Shown here one piece after another: positions 1-6,625 of a stretch of DNA of 28,270 nucleotides (its first letter is position 1; every line of letters begins with the position of its first letter). The notes beneath the pieces were generated by a model. The model did no database searches and was not told the DNA's origin. It worked only from the letters and a program-made list of their open reading frames with translations. The stretch comes from Candidatus Brevibacterium intestinigallinarum (lineage in GTDB: Bacteria > Actinomycetota > Actinomycetes > Actinomycetales > Brevibacteriaceae), in the NCBI GenBank assembly GCA_019117325.1, contig DWZY01000324.1, positions 1-28,270 on the forward strand, given 5' to 3'. The position numbers and the translations under genes were made by a program.

Positions 1-89
1 TGCACCTCAACGGCTTGAAGAGGCGTGTAGGTGCACCTCAGTGGCGTGCGGGGGCGTGTAGGTGCACCTCAGTGGCGGGAGAGGCACGG
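1..89. repeat. 31-bp tandem repeat with palindromic core, about three copies
   Basis: The string tgcacctca begins at 1, 32 and 63, an exact 31-bp period. Two full units start at 28 and 59 with taggtgcacctcagtggcg; the first copy is cut by the window edge and diverges after tgcacctca. Each complete unit holds the 10-bp palindrome AGGTGCACCT. The array lies beyond the prs terminator and may continue outside the window. It could be an operator array (31 bp is close to three helical turns) or a simple intergenic tandem repeat. I see no convincing gene in 1-126. Confidence 0.75.
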
Positions 90-126
90 CGAAGCCAGCT
101 GAGACTGGCTCACCACCGCCATACGA

Positions 127-162
127 GGAAGCGGCCCCGGACGATCGTCCGGGGCCGCTTCC
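127..162 (-). terminator. Perfect GC-rich palindrome, terminator of the glmU-prs operon
   Basis: A fully self-complementary 36-nt stretch (16-bp stem with a GATC loop) starts 36 nt after the prs stop codon. There is no T-tract, as is common for actinobacterial terminators. A second short palindrome, CTCAGCGCTGAG at 170-181, lies between it and prs. Being symmetric, it could also end a plus-strand transcript entering from the left. Confidence 0.75.
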
Positions 163-198
163 GTGAGCTCTCAGCGCTGAGCGCTCATGTGCGCTCGC

Positions 199-1185
199 TC
201 AGAGGTCGACGTTCTCGAAGAGGCTCGTGACGGAGCCGTCCTCGAAGACCTCGTGCACCGCGCGCGCCAGCAGCGGCGCGATCGATAGCACGGTCAGCTT
301 GTCGAACATCTGGTCCTCGCTGAGCGGCAGCGTGTTCGTCACGATGACCTCCTCGGCGACGGAGTCCTTGAGCCGCTGGACGGCAGGGCCGGAGAAGACG
401 GCGTGCGTCGAGACGATGATGACGCCCTTCGCGCCGGCGGACATGCATGCCTCCGCCGCCTGCACGATCGTGCCGCCGGTGTCGATCATGTCGTCGACCA
501 GCACGCAGTGGCGGCCCTCGACCTCACCGACGACCCGGTTGGCCTTCGTCTCGTTGGGCCGGGTGATGTCGCGCGTCTTGTGGATGAACGCCAGCGGGAC
601 GCCGCCCAGGCTGGACGACCAGTTCTCCGCGACCTTGATGCGGCCCGCGTCCGGGGACACGACCGCGAGGTCCTCGGGGTAGTTCTCCTTCACGTAGTCC
701 GCCAGGAGCGGCAGGGCCACGAGGTGATCGACGGGGCCGTCGAAGAAGCCCTGGATCTGCGCGGTGTGGAGATCGACCGTGATGAGGCGATCCGCGCCGG
801 CGGTCTTGAAGAGGTCCGCCATGAGGCGCGCGGAGATGGGCTCGCGGCCGCGGTGCTTCTTGTCCTGCCGCGCGTACGGGAAGAACGGGGCGATGACGGT
901 GATGCGCTTGGCGGAGGCGCGCTTGAGCGCGTCCACCATGATGAGCTGCTCCATCATCCACTCGTTGATGGGCTTCGTGTGCGACTGCATGACGAACACG
1001 TCCGTGCCGCGCACCGACTCCCCGAAGCGCACGTAGATCTCGCCGTTCGCGAAGTTGTAGATGTCCGTGGGCAGGAGCTCCGTGCCCAGGCAGTCCGCAA
1101 CCTGCTCCGCGAGCTCGTTGTTCGCCCGTCCGCTGACCAGTACGAGCTTCTTGTTGCCCGCGGTGGTGATCGACTTCACCTTCAC
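199..1185 (-). CDS. prs: Ribose-phosphate pyrophosphokinase (PRPP synthetase)
   Basis: Makes 5-phosphoribosyl-1-pyrophosphate from ribose-5-phosphate and ATP, the precursor for purines, pyrimidines, NAD, histidine and tryptophan; cytosolic. The 328 residues match the usual class I length. Visible motifs are the catalytic flexible loop FPYARQDKKHRGREP (about 102-116), the LITVDLHTAQIQGFF segment (about 134-148) and the PRPP-binding loop VLVDDMIDTGGT (about 228-239). The first GTG overlaps the glmU stop as GTGA, suggesting translational coupling. AAAGGAG lies only about 2 nt before it but about 8 nt before a second in-frame GTG (1177-1179), so the protein may start two codons later. The product feeds PurN/PurH, PncB and other phosphoribosyl enzymes encoded in the window. 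The glmU-prs order is conserved in actinobacteria. Confidence 0.97.
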   Translation of the reverse strand: MKVKSITTAGNKKLVLVSGRANNELAEQVADCLGTELLPTDIYNFANGEIYVRFGESVRGTDVFVMQSHTKPINEWMMEQLIMVDALKRASAKRITVIAPFFPYARQDKKHRGREPISARLMADLFKTAGADRLITVDLHTAQIQGFFDGPVDHLVALPLLADYVKENYPEDLAVVSPDAGRIKVAENWSSSLGGVPLAFIHKTRDITRPNETKANRVVGEVEGRHCVLVDDMIDTGGTIVQAAEACMSAGAKGVIIVSTHAVFSGPAVQRLKDSVAEEVIVTNTLPLSEDQMFDKLTVLSIAPLLARAVHEVFEDGSVTSLFENVDL

Positions 1186-2708
1186 GACTCCTTTTCCGCG
1201 CTGTTCGCGTCATCGGTGCTGCCGGGCCGGTTCGGTCCTGCAGAGTCTGTCGCGGGGTCTCCCGCCGCGGGGTCCGCCGCCAGCTGCGCCGCGCGCGCCG
1301 CGGGGGTGCCGGGCCGCTTCGCCGCGACCCACCCCTCGATGATGCGCTGGCGGCCCTCCGTGATCGTGAGCGCACCGGCGGGGACGTCCTCGCGGATGAC
1401 GCTCCCGGCGCCGGAGTAGGCCCCGTCACCCACGGTCACCGGTGCGATGAACATCGTGTCGGAGCCCGTCTTCACGTGCGAGCCGACCGTCGTGCGGTGC
1501 TTCTCGACCCCGTCGTAGTTGACGAACACGGACGAGGCCCCGATGTTCGAGTGCTCGCCGATCGTCGCATCGCCCACGTAGGTGAGGTGGGGAACCTTCG
1601 TCCCGTCGCCGATCTGCGCGTTCTTCGTCTCCACGAACGTGCCGATCTTCGCCTGCGCGCCCAGCTCCGTGCCCGGCCGCAGGTAGGCGAACGGACCCAC
1701 CGTCGCGCCCGCGCCGATGACGGACAGGGACCCGTGCGTGCGGGTCACCGTGGCGCCCTCGCCCACCTCCATGTCGGACAGCGTCGAGTCCGGTCCGATG
1801 ACCGCGCCCGAGGCGATGTCGCACGCGCCGTGCAGCTGGACTCCCGGAAGCACGGTGACGTCCGGGGCGATCGTCACGTCCGAGTCGATCCAGGTGGTCT
1901 CCGGGTCGATGACGGTGACGCCCGCGCGCATGTGCGCCTCGACGATGCGGCGGTTGAGCTCGCGGCCCAGCTGCGCCAGCTGGACGCGGTCGTTCGCGCC
2001 CTCGACCTGCCACACGTCGGAGGTCGTGAGAGCGGAGACGCGCGCGCCGTCCGTGCGCGCGATCCCGATGACGTCGGTGAGGTACTTCTCGCCCTGCGCG
2101 TTGTCGGTGCTGACCCGGGCGAGCGCGCCCCGCAGGACGGCCGCGTCGAAGGCGTAGATGCCGGAGTTGATCTCCGTGAGGCTCTTCACGGCATCGTCCG
2201 CGTCCTTCTCCTCGACGATCCGCTCGAGGTCGCCCTCCGCCGTGCGGACGATCCGCCCGTAGCCGGTGGGGTTCGCGACGTTCGCGGACAGGACGGTGAC
2301 TGCATTGCCCTGCGTCTCGTGGTGCTCGACCAGCGTCTGCAGGGTGCTCGTCGTGAGGAGGGGGACGTCGCCGTACGTGACGACGACGGTGCCGCCGATG
2401 TCCTCCGGGAGCTGGGTGAGCGCGCACTCCGCGGCCCGTCCCGTGCCGGGCACGTCGTCCTGGTCCGCCACGAGGACGGAGCGGTCGATCGACCCGGAGA
2501 TGGTCTCGAGGTGGGCGGCCAGCTGCTCGCGCGCGTAGCGCAGCACGACGACGAGGTGCTCCGGACCGGTGCCCGCGGCCGCGCTGATGGCGTGGTGGAG
2601 GAGGGAGCGGCCGGCGATCGGGTGCATCACCTTGGGCGTCGCCGACTTCATCCGGGTCCCCGCACCTGCGGCGAGGACGATCACTGCTGCCGGGCTGTGC
2701 TGCGGCAT
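1182..2708 (-). CDS. glmU: Bifunctional UDP-N-acetylglucosamine pyrophosphorylase / glucosamine-1-phosphate N-acetyltransferase
   Basis: Catalyses the last two steps to UDP-GlcNAc, the precursor of peptidoglycan and other cell-wall glycans. The N-terminal uridyltransferase domain shows LAAGAGTRMKSATPK (about 12-26) and a TYGDVPLL metal-binding segment. The C-terminal half is a left-handed beta-helix of hexapeptide repeats with the acetyltransferase segment PHLTYVGDATIG carrying the family's catalytic His, followed by FVNYDG. I chose ATG at 2708 because AAGGAG (2717-2722) lies 8 nt upstream; an in-frame ATG at 2741 would run to the edge of the tRNA gene and lacks such a site. That gives 508 residues, slightly long because of an Ala/Pro-rich tail after the last hexapeptides. 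It lies 37 nt downstream of tRNA-Gln and overlaps prs, so the three may share a transcript. Confidence 0.96.
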   Translation of the reverse strand: MPQHSPAAVIVLAAGAGTRMKSATPKVMHPIAGRSLLHHAISAAAGTGPEHLVVVLRYAREQLAAHLETISGSIDRSVLVADQDDVPGTGRAAECALTQLPEDIGGTVVVTYGDVPLLTTSTLQTLVEHHETQGNAVTVLSANVANPTGYGRIVRTAEGDLERIVEEKDADDAVKSLTEINSGIYAFDAAVLRGALARVSTDNAQGEKYLTDVIGIARTDGARVSALTTSDVWQVEGANDRVQLAQLGRELNRRIVEAHMRAGVTVIDPETTWIDSDVTIAPDVTVLPGVQLHGACDIASGAVIGPDSTLSDMEVGEGATVTRTHGSLSVIGAGATVGPFAYLRPGTELGAQAKIGTFVETKNAQIGDGTKVPHLTYVGDATIGEHSNIGASSVFVNYDGVEKHRTTVGSHVKTGSDTMFIAPVTVGDGAYSGAGSVIREDVPAGALTITEGRQRIIEGWVAAKRPGTPAARAAQLAADPAAGDPATDSAGPNRPGSTDDANSAEKES

Positions 2709-2745
2709 GTGCGGAACTCCTTGGGTCGCGGATCGCTTCATCCCG

Positions 2746-2817
2746 CTCCGCCCCTAGGATTCGAACCTAGACCGCACGGCACCAAAGGCCGGCGTGCTGC
2801 CATTACACCAGGGCGGA
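2746..2817 (-). tRNA. tRNA-Gln (anticodon TTG)
   Basis: The reverse complement folds as a 72-nt cloverleaf. The 7-bp acceptor stem is TCCGCCC/GGGCGGA with discriminator G. The D-arm contains AATGG, the anticodon loop is CTTTGGT (anticodon TTG, reading CAA and by wobble CAG), and the T-arm is CTAGG-TTCGAAT-CCTAG. No CCA is encoded. The outermost anticodon-stem pair looks mismatched (C-T). It lies just upstream of glmU on the same strand. Confidence 0.95.
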
Positions 2818-2860
2818 CCGCGCTCCACGGGGCGGCGGGCGCTGGGTGCAATCCTGCCAC

Positions 2861-2866
2861 TAGACT
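2861..2866 (+). promoter_or_regulatory. Leaderless -10 element (TAGACT) of the small membrane protein
   Basis: TAGACT ends 7 nt before the ATG at 2874, placing transcription start at or next to the start codon. No purine-rich ribosome site of usual spacing is present. The same TANNNT-N6/7-start layout recurs at six other genes here. No clear -35 is seen. Confidence 0.6.
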
Positions 2867-2873
2867 CGGGGGT

Positions 2874-3254
2874 ATGGAAATCCTCCGCATCGTCCTCGTG
2901 ATCCTGCACCTGCTCGGAATGGCCATCATCATCGGCGGCTACTTCACCAACATCCGGGCTCCCAAGGTCTCCCCGGGCATGCTTCACGGCTCATACCTGC
3001 AGCTCGTCACCGGTCTGGCGCTCGCAGGCATCGCCGAGGCCCTCGTCGCTGACGGCGACTCCGTCAACCACATGAAGATCGGCATCAAGCTGGTCCTGGC
3101 GGTCATCGTCACCGTCTTCGCATTCATCGGGAAGCGCAAGGAGAAGGCGAACCCGGACCAGGGCGCCTCCGCCGCGATGTCGCACGCGACCGGCTGGGCC
3201 GCGATCGCCGCGGTCATCGTCGCGGTGACGGTCCCGGGCACCGTGGTCGGCTGA
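2874..3254 (+). CDS. Small four-helix membrane protein, conserved actinobacterial type
   Basis: A 126-residue integral membrane protein with four predicted hydrophobic segments, at about 2-21, 43-61, 70-87 and 106-124. Helix 1 carries an HLLGMA motif and a conserved-looking GGYFTNIRAPK follows it. The short basic loop GKRKEKANPDQ lies between helices 3 and 4. I recognise it only as the kind of small uncharacterised membrane protein common in actinobacteria; no catalytic motif is visible. The ATG at 2874 is supported by the adjacent TAGACT element, and the hydrophobic helix starts immediately. It is transcribed divergently from tRNA-Gln/glmU and ends at its own hairpin before pcrA. Confidence 0.8.
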   Translation: MEILRIVLVILHLLGMAIIIGGYFTNIRAPKVSPGMLHGSYLQLVTGLALAGIAEALVADGDSVNHMKIGIKLVLAVIVTVFAFIGKRKEKANPDQGASAAMSHATGWAAIAAVIVAVTVPGTVVG

Positions 3255-3284
3255 CCGGCATCCGCCCCTCCCCCCTCCGCTCCG

Positions 3285-3314
3285 CACGGCCCGGCTCGCT
3301 CGAGCCGGGCCGTG
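3285..3314 (+). terminator. Hairpin between the membrane protein gene and pcrA
   Basis: Arms 3285-3298 and 3301-3314 are perfect 14-nt complements (CACGGCCCGGCTCG on the left) separated by CT. It begins 31 nt after the stop at 3254, consistent with factor-independent termination without a T-tract. It makes pcrA likely to have its own promoter. Confidence 0.7.
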
Positions 3315-3328
3315 TCCGTTCCGGCTGA

Positions 3329-3334
3329 TAGGTT
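3329..3334 (+). promoter_or_regulatory. Possible -10 element (TAGGTT) of pcrA
   Basis: TAGGTT ends 9 nt before the pcrA ATG, 2-3 nt further than at the other leaderless candidates. The transcript would carry at most a few 5' nucleotides. It follows the upstream terminator closely, which supports a promoter here. Confidence 0.45.
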
Positions 3335-3343
3335 CGCCCCGCT

Positions 3344-5818
3344 ATGAGCTCACCCTTCGATTTCCTCTCCGTCCTCTCCCCGCGCCCGTTCGCGGACGAC
3401 ACCGCCAGCGCCGAGGCCCCGGCCGGCTCCGCGGCCCCGTCGCCGGCCGTCGCGGCCGGTGACACGACAGTGGACGGCGCCACGGCCTCGGCGTCGGGTC
3501 CCGGAGGATCCGTCGAGGCGCTGCTGGACGGCCTCAACCCGGCCCAGCGCGAGGCGGTCCTGCACACCGGTGCGCCCCTGCTCATCGTCGCGGGCGCGGG
3601 CTCCGGGAAGACCAGCGTGCTGACCCGGCGCATCGCCCACACGCTGCGGACGGGGCGCGCGCGACCCGGGGAGATCCTGGCGATCACCTTCACGAACAAG
3701 GCCGCGAAGGAGATGCAGGAGAGGATCGGGGCGCTCGTGGGGCCCGCCGCCCGCACGATGTGGGTGTCGACGTTCCACTCCGCGTGCGTGCGGATCCTCC
3801 GGCGCGAGGCGAAGACACTGGGGCTCACCTCCAGCTTCACGATCTACGACGCACAGGACTCCCTGCGCCTCCTCACGCAGATCGCGCGCGAGGAGAACCT
3901 CGATCCCAAGAAGTTCCCCGCCCGCGCCCTGCGCGCGCGGATCTCCGGACTCAAGAACGATCTGCTGACCCCGGACGACTTCGCGCAGACCGTGTCCGAG
4001 CACCGCCCGCACGACCAGGCCGTGCTGAGCGTCTACCGCCGCTACCAGGACCGGCTGCGCCGGGCGAACGCGCTCGACTTCGACGACCTCATCATGGAGA
4101 CCGTCCACCTGCTGGGCGCGTTCGATGCGGTCGCGCAGAACTACCGCGCGCGCTTCCGCCACATCCTCGTCGACGAGTACCAGGACACGAACCCCGCGCA
4201 GTACCGGCTCATCCGCCTGCTGGCGGGAGCCGACGTGCCGGACGGCCCCACAGCAGAGCTGACGGTCGTGGGCGACGCGGATCAGTCGATCTACGCGTTC
4301 CGCGGGGCGACGGTGCGCAACATCGTCGAGTTCGAGGAGGACTTCCCCCGGGCGCACGTCGTGCTCCTGGAGCAGAACTACCGGTCGACGCAGACCATCC
4401 TGTCCGCCGCCAACGCCGTCATCGCGCACAACGACGACCGCAAGGACAAACGGCTGTGGACGGACAGCGGAGACGGCGAGAAGGTGACCGGCTGGGTCGC
4501 GGACACGGAGCAGGCGGAGGCCCGATTCATCGTCGAGCGGATCGACGAGCTGCGGGACGAGGAGGGCATCGCCTACGGGGACGTCGCCGTCTTCTACCGC
4601 ACCAATGCTCAGTCACGCGCGATCGAGGACGCCCTGGTCCGGGCCGGCATGCCGTACCGCGTCGTGGGCGGCACTCGGTTCTACGAGCGCAAGGAGATCA
4701 AGGACGCGCTCGCGTACCTGCGCGTGCTCGCGAACCCCGCGGACGACGTGAACCTCCGACGGATCCTCAACGAGCCCAAGCGCGGGATCGGCGACCGCAC
4801 GGAGGCGCTCATCGCCGCGCATGCGGAACGGGAGCGCATCACGTTCCGGGAGGCGCTCGAGGACGCACAGGGCGCCGTCGGCATCACGACGCGCTCGCTG
4901 GGGCCCGTCCGCACGTTCCTCGCGCTCCTGGAGGACCTGGCGGGCGTCGCCGAGGGCGGCGGGGTCGCCGCGTCCCTGGAGGCTGTGCTCGAGCAGACCG
5001 GCTACCTCGCCTCCCTCAACGAGTCGAGCGATCCGCAAGACGAGTCGCGGGTCGACAACCTCGCAGAGCTCGTGGCGGTCGCGGAGCAGTATGACGCGGC
5101 GAACGAGGACGGCTCCCTCGATGCGTTCCTCGAGGCGATCGCCCTGTCATCGGACTCGGACGCTCTGCCGGACGAGGACGCGGGCGAGGTGACGCTCATG
5201 ACCCTGCACACCGCGAAGGGGCTCGAGTTCCCGTACGTGTTCCTCACCGGCATGGAGGACGGCACGTTCCCGCACCAGCGCTCCTTCAGCTCGTCGCAGG
5301 AGATGTCCGAGGAGCGCCGACTCGCCTACGTGGGTCTCACGCGTGCGCAGAAGAAGCTCGTCCTCACCCGGGCGGAGACGCGCAGCATGTGGGGACAGCC
5401 TCAGTACAACCCGCCCAGCCGGTTCCTGGCGGAGATCCCCGACGGCCTCATCGACTGGGAATCGACCGGCAGCGGTACCGGAGCGTTCGCCGCGGCCAGC
5501 GACGCGTCGGGTCCGTACGGTGCGGCCTACGGCGCAGGACGCGGATCCGGCGGCGCCGAGCGGAGCGGGGCCGGCGGCCGGGGCGACTCCCGGACTCCGG
5601 CGTCCAGCAGCCCCGGCACGGGCTTCCCCAATCGGATCCGCCCGCAGCGCGAGGTCGTCAGCGTCGACGCCGGCGATCGCGTCTCGCACGACTCATTCGG
5701 TCTGGGCACCGTCGTCGAGGTCACAGGCGCCGGAGACAAGACTGTCGCCGTCGTCGACTTCGGGTCCGAGGGGACGAAGCGGCTGCTCATGCGCTACGCG
5801 CCGGTCGAGAAGCTCTGA
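3344..5818 (+). CDS. pcrA: ATP-dependent DNA helicase PcrA/UvrD (superfamily 1A)
   Basis: A 3'-5' DNA helicase for nucleotide excision repair, removal of replication blocks and RNA polymerase backtracking. Motifs in order: Q-motif NPAQREAV (about 65-72), Walker A GAGSGKT (about 84-90), ITFTNKAAKEM (motif Ia), Walker B DEYQDTN (about 277), VGDADQSIYAFRG (about 309), QNYRST (about 344), MTLHTAKGLEFP (about 619) and YVGLTRA (about 662). The last roughly 50 residues (VSVDAGDRVSHDSFGLGTVVEV onward, split here as a family feature) form the Tudor-like tail that binds RNA polymerase in PcrA proteins, joined by a Gly/Ser/Ala-rich linker. An Ala/Ser-rich extension of about 55 residues precedes the helicase core. 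At 824 residues the length fits actinobacterial UvrD1. A hairpin follows directly. Confidence 0.95.
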   Translation: MSSPFDFLSVLSPRPFADDTASAEAPAGSAAPSPAVAAGDTTVDGATASASGPGGSVEALLDGLNPAQREAVLHTGAPLLIVAGAGSGKTSVLTRRIAHTLRTGRARPGEILAITFTNKAAKEMQERIGALVGPAARTMWVSTFHSACVRILRREAKTLGLTSSFTIYDAQDSLRLLTQIAREENLDPKKFPARALRARISGLKNDLLTPDDFAQTVSEHRPHDQAVLSVYRRYQDRLRRANALDFDDLIMETVHLLGAFDAVAQNYRARFRHILVDEYQDTNPAQYRLIRLLAGADVPDGPTAELTVVGDADQSIYAFRGATVRNIVEFEEDFPRAHVVLLEQNYRSTQTILSAANAVIAHNDDRKDKRLWTDSGDGEKVTGWVADTEQAEARFIVERIDELRDEEGIAYGDVAVFYRTNAQSRAIEDALVRAGMPYRVVGGTRFYERKEIKDALAYLRVLANPADDVNLRRILNEPKRGIGDRTEALIAAHAERERITFREALEDAQGAVGITTRSLGPVRTFLALLEDLAGVAEGGGVAASLEAVLEQTGYLASLNESSDPQDESRVDNLAELVAVAEQYDAANEDGSLDAFLEAIALSSDSDALPDEDAGEVTLMTLHTAKGLEFPYVFLTGMEDGTFPHQRSFSSSQEMSEERRLAYVGLTRAQKKLVLTRAETRSMWGQPQYNPPSRFLAEIPDGLIDWESTGSGTGAFAAASDASGPYGAAYGAGRGSGGAERSGAGGRGDSRTPASSSPGTGFPNRIRPQREVVSVDAGDRVSHDSFGLGTVVEVTGAGDKTVAVVDFGSEGTKRLLMRYAPVEKL

Positions 5819-5822
5819 ATGG

Positions 5823-5860
5823 ACCGCGCCCCCGGCCGCTGCGGCGGTCGGGGGCGCGGT
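5823..5860. terminator. Bidirectional terminator between pcrA and the antitoxin-like gene
   Basis: A 17-bp stem around a TGCG loop (left arm starts ACCGCGCCCCCGG) with one G-T pair begins 4 nt after the pcrA stop and lies 16 nt from the stop of the convergent minus-strand gene. It can serve both transcripts. Confidence 0.8.
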
Positions 5861-5876
5861 GCGGGCGCGGGAAGGA

Positions 5877-6086
5877 TCAGTTCTTCTGATCCTTCTTGTC
5901 GTCGCCGCCCAGCCCGAGCTTGTCGGAGACGGCGTCCTTGCCCTGGTTGACATGATCACTGTGCTTGTTGCCGGTCGCGTTGTTGGCTGCATCGGCCGCG
6001 CGGTCCAGGCCTTCGCCCGCCGCCTTCTGACCCTGTTCGGTCTTGAGTGCGTCCTGCGCCTTGCCGGCCAGATCTCCGAGTCCCAT
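5877..6086 (-). CDS. Antitoxin-like small protein (Rv0909/MT0933 family)
   Basis: A 69-residue hydrophilic, Ala/Lys/Asp-rich helical peptide starting MGLGDLAGKAQDALKTEQGQ, with a core TGNKHSDHVNQGKDAVSDKLG. This matches the pattern of the family annotated from M. tuberculosis Rv0909/MT0933 as an antitoxin, which has a T-G-x-K(H/Y)-x-D-x-(V/I) core and a KLG-type helix. I chose ATG 6086 because AGGAGG (6094-6099) lies 7 nt upstream, the strongest ribosome site in the window. No toxin gene adjoins: the neighbours are pcrA (convergent) and DUF3017. Either the toxin is elsewhere or the protein has another role, such as a stress-related helical peptide. Family assignment is moderately sure; function is not. 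Confidence 0.75.
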   Translation of the reverse strand: MGLGDLAGKAQDALKTEQGQKAAGEGLDRAADAANNATGNKHSDHVNQGKDAVSDKLGLGGDDKKDQKN

Positions 6087-6221
6087 ATACGTTCCTCCTC
6101 TGTCGAGACGCCCGCCTTCGAGCGGCGGCTTCACCATCGACACTTCCACCGGAGCCCGAGGCCGCGCAAGGCCTGGCCGCTCCTCTCAGGATGCGCACAG
6201 GTTCCTGACAGACTCCGAGGA

Positions 6222-6249
6222 GCACTCCCGGCGGCGGCTCGCGGAGTGC
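6222..6249 (-). terminator. Possible terminator of the purN-purH-DUF3017 operon
   Basis: GCACTCC (6222-6228) and GGAGTGC (6243-6249) can pair around a 14-nt G/C-rich loop just after the DUF3017 stop. The 7-bp stem is weaker than the other terminators here. The rest of 6100-6221 shows no gene or clear element; it should contain the promoter of the antitoxin-like gene. Confidence 0.4.
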
Positions 6250-6250
6250 G

Positions 6251-6625
6251 TCAGCCCGGCACTGACCAGGTCAGCAGCCCCATCGCGAGAGCCGCACCGT
6301 ACAGCAGGGACGTGTCGAAGCCGCGCCCGCGATTGCGGACCGTCGCCCACCACGGGTCGGGCAGCAGGCGGAGCGTTCCGGCCGCGGCGCACACGAGGGC
6401 CAGCAGTGTGCCGGAGAGGCGGAAGCTCACGGTCGCTGCGACGACGGCCGCCACGAGGCAGACCAGTTCCGCGAGCATGACCCAGTCGCGCAGGGTCGGG
6501 TTCGAGAAGCGCCGCTTCCAGTAGATCCAGCGCTTCGAGAACCACCCGCGTCCGGCCTTCCGCGTCCTGTGGCGCGCGGAGGGCCGGACAGCAGGGGCAT
6601 CATCAGTGGAAGAAATGGCGCGCAC
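6251..6625 (-). CDS. DUF3017 family membrane protein
   Basis: A 124-residue protein with an N-terminal basic region (KAGRGWFSKRWIYWKRR at about 23-39) and three hydrophobic helices: about 45-69 (WVMLAELVCLVAA), 71-89 and 103-120 (SLLYGAALAMGLLTW). The arrangement, with RLLPDPWW between helices 2 and 3, matches DUF3017, usually found just downstream of purine or folate genes in actinobacteria. The only upstream start is a GTG at 6625, so the gene overlaps the end of purH by 23 nt in another frame and is probably translationally coupled to it. It is the last gene of the purine operon. No enzymatic function is known to me. Confidence 0.8.
   Translation of the reverse strand: MRAISSTDDAPAVRPSARHRTRKAGRGWFSKRWIYWKRRFSNPTLRDWVMLAELVCLVAAVVAATVSFRLSGTLLALVCAAAGTLRLLPDPWWATVRNRGRGFDTSLLYGAALAMGLLTWSVPG

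Noticed and set aside
1..89. Possible CRISPR array at the left edge
   Set aside because: Units are directly adjacent at a 31-bp period with no variable spacers between constant repeats, and no cas gene is present.
2708..2741. The upstream ATG at 2741 as the glmU start
   Set aside because: It lies 5 nt from the tRNA 3' end with no ribosome site, whereas ATG 2708 has AAGGAG at 8 nt and fits the GlmU N-terminus.
5877..6500. A complete toxin-antitoxin locus around the antitoxin-like peptide
   Set aside because: No toxin-sized frame with toxin features lies beside it; the next genes are pcrA and DUF3017.
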